This document shows positions 59,060-64,000 of a stretch of DNA of 64,000 bases, in pieces. How positions within the stretch are numbered: position 1 is the first letter of the stretch; every line of letters starts with the position of its first letter. The notes beneath the pieces were generated by a model. It did not search any database and had not been told where the DNA came from. It saw only the letters and a program-made list of their open reading frames with translations. This DNA comes from UBA2396 sp038042175 (GTDB lineage Bacteria > Planctomycetota > Phycisphaerae > Phycisphaerales > UBA1924). Location: NCBI GenBank assembly GCA_964358855.1, contig CAYHQQ010000010.1, forward strand, positions 21,815 through 85,814, read 5' to 3'. The position numbers were made by a program, and so were the translations under genes.

Positions 59060-59776
59060 TCAGACCTCGCGCAGGCCAAAGCCGTCGACCGCCAGATGCC
59101 GGCTCGCCAGGGCGATGGGCGTCCCCAAGGCCCTCACGCCGCTGAGCGCGATGAGCGTGTCGTCGAGGTGCAGCACCTCGGCTCGGCGCAGCGTCCAGGG
59201 TTCGTGCCTGACCTCGCCGGCCATGATGCGGCCCTTGCGTCTGGTGAAGAGCCAGTACCGCTCGGTGAGGAAGTGTTCGAGTGATCCGGGCACGCTTGGC
59301 GGCAGCACCTCGCCGCTGCGCCACTTGATGTGCGTGTGTCCCCGTGCCCATGGGCCGCGCCTTCGCTCCAGCGCGTAGTCGGTTATGTCGCCATCGTGCT
59401 CCACCGAGAACCGGCTGTGGACGTAGTTGAGGCTCCAGATCCAGCGCCCACCCAGCACGGGGAAGAGCGTCTGGGCATCGAGGCTGAAGAACCAGACGCC
59501 GCGTTTGCCGTTGATGGTGGCATAGGTTCGCACGTTGCACTCGTGGAAGTCCGCGAGTCCCGGCACCCATCCGAAGCGCCGGAAACTGCAATTCACCATC
59601 GTGAAGGGCACCAGGGCGATCCATGCCGCACCGTCGAAGAGGTCGAGCTCGAGCGGCTCGGGCACGAGGCGTCGCATCACGGCGGGGTCGACTCGCCAGT
59701 GCAGGAAGAGCAGGTTGTCCCAGTTCATGCGGACGTCGGGCTTGGTGGGTGGGATGTCGTGGGCGGGCGCGGTCAC
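59060..59776 (-). CDS. DUF2071 (YqjF-like) family protein
   Basis: 238 residues from a GTG at 59776 that overlaps the upstream stop (GTGA), which decides the start over a longer out-of-family extension. The DUF2071 pattern is clear: NWDNLLFLHWRVDPAVMRRLVPEPLELDLFDGAAWIALVPF near the N-terminus, RTYATINGKRGVWFFSLDA in the middle, and FLTERYWLFTRRKG later. The family is widespread but biochemically uncharacterised. It is coupled to the DUF6786-like gene upstream. Confidence 0.88.
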   Translation of the reverse strand: MTAPAHDIPPTKPDVRMNWDNLLFLHWRVDPAVMRRLVPEPLELDLFDGAAWIALVPFTMVNCSFRRFGWVPGLADFHECNVRTYATINGKRGVWFFSLDAQTLFPVLGGRWIWSLNYVHSRFSVEHDGDITDYALERRRGPWARGHTHIKWRSGEVLPPSVPGSLEHFLTERYWLFTRRKGRIMAGEVRHEPWTLRRAEVLHLDDTLIALSGVRALGTPIALASRHLAVDGFGLREV

Positions 59777-60942
59777 AGCGCACGCTCGATCACATCGAGC
59801 CCGACTCCGAGCACCTTCTGGGCGACGCGGTTCAGGTCGGCGCGGGTGCCCATGAGGTGGATCGTGCGGTGGAGGTGGGTGATGGAGGCTTGGGGAGCGA
59901 GAGCGGCCGCGGGGGAGGAAGATTCGAGCTCGTAGAAGGGGCCGAAGGGTTGGCCGCCGGGTTCGGCGGCCCCGTCGTTGTAGCTGTTGACGACGTCGCC
60001 GGCGTAGGGGTCCATTTGCATCGCCCACTTGCTGTTGACGTAGTCGCTCGCGCCGACGGGGAGTGTGTAGGTCACGATCGTGAGAAGATTGGCGGCGGGG
60101 TGGGCGTCGCTTGGGGCGAAGCTGCCGCACATGGGGAGGGCTCGGGCGGGTGGGATGCCGATCTTGCTGCGGAACTGGCCGTCGCCCTTGAAGAATGCGC
60201 AGGTGCCGATTGTCCTGAGCCGGTCGGGCGGGACCTTGCCGAAGTAGTCGTCGATGACCGCAGGTCCGTCGCCGCCCTTGAACGGCACGACGACCGTCGT
60301 TCGCGGCGAGTGTTTGAACATGCCCAGGATCCAGATCGAGAGCAGACCGGTTTGCTTCGTCCAGGCCTCGCGACCGATGTTCGTGAGCGTGTTCTCGCTC
60401 TCGTAGGCCACGCAGCGGGCCGAGCCAAACTCGACGCCCAGGTCCTTGGAGACTGCGTCCGCATCCAGAAGCGAGACCTTGCGACCGATCCCGACTTGGA
60501 AGCGGGTTCCGGTCCAATTGATCAGCGAGGTTTCGTGCGAGAGCGTGACGCTCGTGGGCGACCGGCTAGACACGGTGAACGCGTCGGTGTCGATCGCCTG
60601 GGGCGTCTGCCAGTGCTCGAACGAGAAGTCGGGGGAGCCGGGCGGGAAGAAGATTGCGAACTGACCGCCTTCGGGTCCGATCCAGAAGCGATCCTCGCCG
60701 CCGTAGGGGTTGATGTGGGGCTGGACCTTTGGCGACGCGATGAGGTCGTGCTTGATGAAGCCCAGCGAGGCCCCCGAATCGCCCGCGGGCGTGCTGGTCA
60801 TCACGCGGCCCTGGAAGGCGGGAACGACGGCAATCTTGGAGTCGCCGCGGGTCAGGACGATCGTCTCCTTGTGGGTGCGGAGGAACGCGACATCCTCGCC
60901 GAAGTTGCGGTCCACAATTGAGGATGGTGTCGGGGCGGGCAT
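59773..60942 (-). CDS. DUF6786-like protein, beta-sandwich (mutarotase-like) fold
   Basis: 389 residues from ATG 60942. FGEDVAFLRTHKETIVLTRGDSKIAVVPAFQGRVMTSTP at the N-terminus and NPYGGEDRFWIGPEGGQFAIFF shortly after match a family of soluble beta-sandwich proteins (annotated, as I recall, as DUF6786) related in shape to galactose mutarotase. No signal peptide. It overlaps the DUF2071 gene by four bases. A sugar-related role is inferred from fold only. Confidence 0.7.
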   Translation of the reverse strand: MPAPTPSSIVDRNFGEDVAFLRTHKETIVLTRGDSKIAVVPAFQGRVMTSTPAGDSGASLGFIKHDLIASPKVQPHINPYGGEDRFWIGPEGGQFAIFFPPGSPDFSFEHWQTPQAIDTDAFTVSSRSPTSVTLSHETSLINWTGTRFQVGIGRKVSLLDADAVSKDLGVEFGSARCVAYESENTLTNIGREAWTKQTGLLSIWILGMFKHSPRTTVVVPFKGGDGPAVIDDYFGKVPPDRLRTIGTCAFFKGDGQFRSKIGIPPARALPMCGSFAPSDAHPAANLLTIVTYTLPVGASDYVNSKWAMQMDPYAGDVVNSYNDGAAEPGGQPFGPFYELESSSPAAALAPQASITHLHRTIHLMGTRADLNRVAQKVLGVGLDVIERAL

Positions 60943-61004
60943 GGGGAGGAGTCTACTCGATCGGTGCTCACGCGATCAACGGATCCTTCGTATGCTGGCT
61001 TCCT

Positions 61005-61841
61005 GTGACTCCCGTGGTCTTCACCATCCTCATCTTCATCTCCTCGCTGGGCGCCGGGGCACTTGGGGCGCTCACGGGGCTGGGCGGCGGGGTCGTGATC
61101 ATTCCGCTCCTGGTGCTGGCCTTTGGGGTCGATCTCAAGTACGCGATCGGGGCGTCCTTGGTCACGGTGATCGCGACGAGCTCGGGTTCGGCGGCGGCGT
61201 ATGTCCGCGAGGGATACACCAACACGCGGGTGGCCATGCTGCTGGAGGTTGCGACGACGCTGGGGGCGCTGCTTGGGGCGTATCTCGCCGGGTTTCTGCG
61301 GACGGATGTGATCGTGTACATCTTCTCGGCGGTGCTGTTCTGGTCGGCGTGGAACGCGGCCAAGGAGCCAAAGGCCAGCAAGGGCGACGAGACGCCCGAC
61401 CCGCTCGCCCAGCGATTGCGCCTGGACAGCAGCTATCCGACGCCCCAGGGGATGAAGAGCTACCACGTGCACCAGGTGCCCGGGGCGCTGGGGGTGATGC
61501 TCTTTGCGGGGACGCTGTCGGCGGTCGTGGGCATCGGCTCGGGGGTTGTGAAGGTTGTGGCGATGGATCGGCTGATGCGACTGCCGTTCAAGGTGAGCAC
61601 GACGACGAGCAACTTCATGATCGGCGTGACGGCCGCAGCATCCGCGGGTGTCTACCTGCACCGCGGGCAGCTCGAGCCGTCGCTGTGTGCTCCGGTTGCG
61701 ATCGGGGCGATGGCGGGGGCACTCATCGGGACCAAGGTGCTGGTGAGGGCGAAGGTCCGGTGGTTGCGGATTGTCTTTGCGGTGACGGTGGCGGCGGCGG
61801 GTGTGCAACTGGTGCTTCGGGCACTGCAGGGGGAGGTCTGA
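61005..61841 (+). CDS. Sulfite exporter TauE/SafE (TSUP) family permease
   Basis: 278 residues from a GTG at 61005; earlier in-frame starts up to 60918 would overlap the divergent gene. Two repeats of the TSUP motif are visible: GALTGLGGGVVIIPLLVLAFG in the first half and SAVVGIGSGVVKVVAMDRLM in the second, with about eight transmembrane segments. Family members move sulfite, organosulfonates or similar anions; the substrate here is not known. The DUF1634 gene starts at the next base, a pairing seen repeatedly for this family. Confidence 0.88.
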   Translation: MTPVVFTILIFISSLGAGALGALTGLGGGVVIIPLLVLAFGVDLKYAIGASLVTVIATSSGSAAAYVREGYTNTRVAMLLEVATTLGALLGAYLAGFLRTDVIVYIFSAVLFWSAWNAAKEPKASKGDETPDPLAQRLRLDSSYPTPQGMKSYHVHQVPGALGVMLFAGTLSAVVGIGSGVVKVVAMDRLMRLPFKVSTTTSNFMIGVTAAASAGVYLHRGQLEPSLCAPVAIGAMAGALIGTKVLVRAKVRWLRIVFAVTVAAAGVQLVLRALQGEV

Positions 61842-62231
61842 ATGGACGCCGCGAAGGAAGCGAAAGTCAGTCTGATCAACCTGCGGCTCGCGAGCCTCAT
61901 GATCGCGGGTGTGTGGCTAGCGGCCGGTCTGTGCATGCTGGGACTGGCGATGTCGCTGATCCAGGGCGAGCCGCGGGCAACGCTCAAGCCTTTCACGGGC
62001 GTGATGGGCGAGCTGACCTCGCCGACGGCGGTACTTTCGGCGGCGGTGAAGCTGGATCCTCGGGGCCTGATGGCTCTGGGTGTCCTGGTCCTCATCGCGA
62101 CGCCCGTGGCTCGTGTGGCGTTCTCGCTCGTCACGTTTGCGATGGAGCGGGACAAGGTGTACGTGCTGATCACGGCGATTGTGCTGGGGCTGCTTGGTGT
62201 GGGGTTGTTTGCGGGAATCGGCCACGTTTGA
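61842..62231 (+). CDS. DUF1634 small membrane protein, partner of the TauE-like permease
   Basis: 129 residues from ATG 61842, directly abutting the permease stop. Three transmembrane segments (LMIAGVWLAAGLCMLGLAM; GLMALGVLVLIATPVARVAFS; YVLITAIVLGLLGVGLFAGIG) fit DUF1634. The family commonly lies beside TauE/SafE genes and is thought to assist transport. A large inverted repeat follows. Confidence 0.88.
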   Translation: MDAAKEAKVSLINLRLASLMIAGVWLAAGLCMLGLAMSLIQGEPRATLKPFTGVMGELTSPTAVLSAAVKLDPRGLMALGVLVLIATPVARVAFSLVTFAMERDKVYVLITAIVLGLLGVGLFAGIGHV

Positions 62232-62236
62232 AGCAG

Positions 62237-62345
62237 GGGTGCCACCACCCGCGCTTCGCGCGTGGTGGTTGGGCGTCGGTCAACTCCGGTGGCCCGACAG
62301 GTCGGGCGCTCTCGCACCACGCGCGAAGCGCGGGTGGTGGCACCC
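62237..62345. repeat. Perfect 31-bp inverted repeat with self-palindromic arms (bidirectional terminator candidate)
   Basis: Arm 1 at 62237-62267 and arm 2 at 62315-62345 are exact reverse complements with a 47-base loop. Each arm contains the internal palindrome CGCGCTTCGCGCG. It exactly fills the gap between the DUF1634 gene and the convergent GNAT gene. The design parallels the element at 45775-45889 although the sequence differs. Confidence 0.9.
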
Positions 62346-62349
62346 GATC

Positions 62350-63183
62350 TCAATTCGTCGCCAGCGTCTTGACCGCCTGTGCCCGCGTATACGCGATCGA
62401 GAACCCGTGGCGCTCGAAATTCCTGTGCGAGCCCAAGCCTGGCTTCACATCCACCTTCGCCAGGTCGCAGCCCATCTCGGCGGCTCGCCGGAGGCGTTCC
62501 CTGATGATGGCCGTCTGCACGCCGCGGCCGCGAGCCTCGGGGAGTACGGCGGTGCCTAGGAACGCGACCATGCCGTCGAGAATCCGAAGGCCCGAGGCGC
62601 CCACGATGTGACCGTCGAGACGAGCGAGGAATCTGGTCGTCTCGCGGATGCGAAGGGCATTGCGGCCTAGTTCCATCATCCACTCGGGCGGCTCTGCTCC
62701 GTCGGAGAAGCCAAGCCCGAGCGTCCGGGCGTACAACTCGCCTTCACCTTGTGTCGCTTCGGTCACGGTCACACCCGGAGTTTCGGGTTGGTCGCGGTCG
62801 GACGGCCGGATCGGGCGCACGAGCACATTCTCAAACTCGGCGAGGCGATAGCCGCGTTCCCCCAGGAGCGTCCAGAGGCTGGGGTCGGCGAGGGGGCAGA
62901 CGTCGACGGTGATCACGCCGCCGCCGTGGGATGCGAAGAAGGTTTCGACGGTGTCGAGGTCGGCGGGCGTGACGGGTCCGTGCAGGCCCATGCCCTTGAC
63001 GCTGTTGAAGGGGGAGCCGGGGCCCAGGATCATGGCCTTGCCGCCGGCGACGTCGATGGATGTCGCGGGTGATTTTGGGTCGGCCTCGCGGGCGGCGATC
63101 ATCACCGAGCTCGTGATGGCGACCTCGGCGCGTTCCAAGCGCTGGGCGAGGGCGAGGTTTCGGTGGACGAGTGGGGGGGTCAT
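62350..63183 (-). CDS. GNAT family N-acetyltransferase
   Basis: 277 residues from ATG 63183. The C-terminal 140 residues carry the GNAT core: FLARLDGHIVGASGLRIL, then GTAVLPEARGRGVQTAIIRERLRRAAEMG (acetyl-CoA loop ARGRGVQ), and NFERHGFSIAY near the end. The N-terminal half (HGPVTPADLDTVETFFASHGG) may be a degenerate second GNAT unit. It transfers acyl groups to an unknown amine. Convergent with the DUF1634 gene across a large inverted repeat. Confidence 0.85.
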   Translation of the reverse strand: MTPPLVHRNLALAQRLERAEVAITSSVMIAAREADPKSPATSIDVAGGKAMILGPGSPFNSVKGMGLHGPVTPADLDTVETFFASHGGGVITVDVCPLADPSLWTLLGERGYRLAEFENVLVRPIRPSDRDQPETPGVTVTEATQGEGELYARTLGLGFSDGAEPPEWMMELGRNALRIRETTRFLARLDGHIVGASGLRILDGMVAFLGTAVLPEARGRGVQTAIIRERLRRAAEMGCDLAKVDVKPGLGSHRNFERHGFSIAYTRAQAVKTLATN

Positions 63184-63212
63184 GTTCGAGTGAGACCTCG
63201 CGCGTGGCTGGG

Positions 63213-63920
63213 CTAATCCGGTCCCGGCGGCTTCTCCCACCAGGGTTTGGAAAAGTCGATCTGATCCTTGGGGACCTCCATCGAGTGATTCGTCGTGTAG
63301 TACTTCCAGAACTTGTCGCGAGCGGCCGCGTCAAAGATCCTGAACGTGCCGCGGCGCTCGTGGGACTGAAGAAACGCGCGATAGGCTCCGACGGGCTCGC
63401 TGGGGTTTGCCTGCTGGAAGATGACGCGCCCGCCGTACTTCTCGTACAACGACTTGTCGACGAGCCATTGCAGGACCATCGCCTTTGCGAACACCCCGTC
63501 GAACGAGCTCTCGATCGCCTTGCCGAACATCTTGTCGAGCATGGTGTCGAGTACTCCCTGGTCTTTGGGGCGAGGCTTCGGGTCCTCTTCCTGCGCCTTC
63601 TTCATCCACCTGCGGTGGGACGCGAGCTGGGCCGGGGTGGGCTCGATTCCTTGTTCGCGAACGTAGTCTGTGAAGAGTGTAGAGATGATGAGGTTGTCGA
63701 GCCCGGCCCTGCCCAGATCGCTCGGGTAGATGTAGTGGTCCTTGAGCCAGGCAACCGGCTCGCCGCGCGCCGGGTCGGCCGGGGGCAGCGGCGAGGCGAG
63801 CGGCGGCGGATCTGGAACGGGCCCGAGTTCGTTCGCCACTTGGCGGTCCTGCGAATCGTTCGCGCAGGAGGGCAGCGCGAGGCAAATGATCAGGAGAACA
63901 AGAATGGGAAAGTGTTTCAG
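63213..63920 (-). CDS. Lipoprotein of unknown function, probable CTG start
   Basis: 235 residues if started at CTG 63920. The case for this start: it opens a signal peptide (KHFPILVLLIICLALPSC) ending in a good lipobox (LPSC), GGAG lies six bases upstream, and no ATG, GTG or TTG gives a signal peptide; the frame is closed by a TGA shortly upstream. A GTG at 63839 would give 208 residues without export signal. The mature part is helical and Lys/Asp-rich (NLIISTLFTDYVREQGIEPT; RRWMKKAQEEDPKPRPKD; KAMVLQWLVDKSLYEKYGG). No family is recognised. Confidence 0.6.
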   Translation of the reverse strand: MKHFPILVLLIICLALPSCANDSQDRQVANELGPVPDPPPLASPLPPADPARGEPVAWLKDHYIYPSDLGRAGLDNLIISTLFTDYVREQGIEPTPAQLASHRRWMKKAQEEDPKPRPKDQGVLDTMLDKMFGKAIESSFDGVFAKAMVLQWLVDKSLYEKYGGRVIFQQANPSEPVGAYRAFLQSHERRGTFRIFDAAARDKFWKYYTTNHSMEVPKDQIDFSKPWWEKPPGPD

Positions 63921-64000
63921 GTTTTGCTCCGGCGGCAGGGTTGCTCACCCCCTCCGGCCTCGCGGACTCGGCCACCTCCCCCGCTGCGAGCTTGAGAAGG

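Noticed and set aside
63931..64000. Sequence reading GGGGAGGTGGCCGAGT on the minus strand, like the 5' end of a tRNA-Ser
   Set aside because: The anticodon arm, variable arm and T-loop cannot be built from the following bases, which belong to the lipoprotein leader; more likely a dispersed GC-rich repeat or the tail of an off-window gene.

Overview
The window looks like chromosomal DNA of a GC-rich planctomycete, most likely class Phycisphaerae. Three things point there: a planctomycete-type cytochrome/DUF1549/DUF1553 protein next to a Tat-exported DUF1501 protein, a PEP-CTERM protein, and eight secreted proteins that end in the same 58-residue dockerin-like cassette with a 'DFFDYDAFV' core. 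Housekeeping genes (aroA, groES, apt, yidC, mnmE, nuoB, cdsA, plsC, uup, fabG, fabD, cysS) are scattered among them in short operons on both strands. No rRNA, tRNA, CRISPR array, prophage or insertion sequence was recognised. No gene-free stretch exceeds 300 bases; the longest gaps (9985-10256, 17093-17323, 37082-37348) hold repeats.

Layout. 1-10 kb: the 3' part of a very large SF1 helicase, a translationally coupled Tat lipoprotein resembling (alpha/alpha)6 glycosidases, and the DUF1549/DUF1553-DUF1501 pair. 10-18.7 kb: aroA-groES divergent from apt, a duplicated pterin-synthase-like protein, a 47-residue lipoprotein with a near-consensus promoter and its own terminator, a secreted glutathione peroxidase-like protein, yidC and mnmE. 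18.9-25 kb: a large secreted trypsin-like protease with the cassette, a DUF104-like/PIN toxin-antitoxin pair, a TPR protein, an isolated nuoB and a CaCA antiporter. 25-35.6 kb: an exoprotein island of five cassette proteins plus one PEP-CTERM protein, all on the minus strand, interrupted only by a plus-strand HTH protein. 35.7-42.3 kb: surface polysaccharide genes (GDP-mannose 6-dehydrogenase type enzyme, glycosyltransferase, FkbM methyltransferase, GDP-fucose synthase type enzyme, flippase). 42.4-56.6 kb: lipid and protein housekeeping (plsC-cdsA, class V aminotransferase, uup, fabG, fabD, cysS) and an unusual three-domain membrane protein (ICMT-like, PAP2-like, Lgt-like). 56.7-64 kb: two more cassette proteins, a DUF2071/DUF6786-like pair, a TauE/DUF1634 transporter pair, a GNAT enzyme and a lipoprotein that seems to start at CTG.

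The most notable signal is the shared C-terminal cassette. Eight unrelated exported bodies (protease, HAF-like, PQQ-like propeller, Asp-box propeller, beta-helix and three unknown) carry nearly the same tail: two Ca-binding-like loops, four invariant cysteines, and cysteine as the very last residue. This looks like a modular sorting or anchoring tag. No cohesin-like receptor or sortase was recognised here. The ICMT/PAP2/Lgt-like fusion is a speculative candidate for lipid chemistry on such proteins. A second recurring theme is intergenic inverted repeats of several families. Two of them have the same architecture (perfect 31-36 bp arms, 43-47 base loop, arms that are themselves palindromic) and sit between convergent genes.
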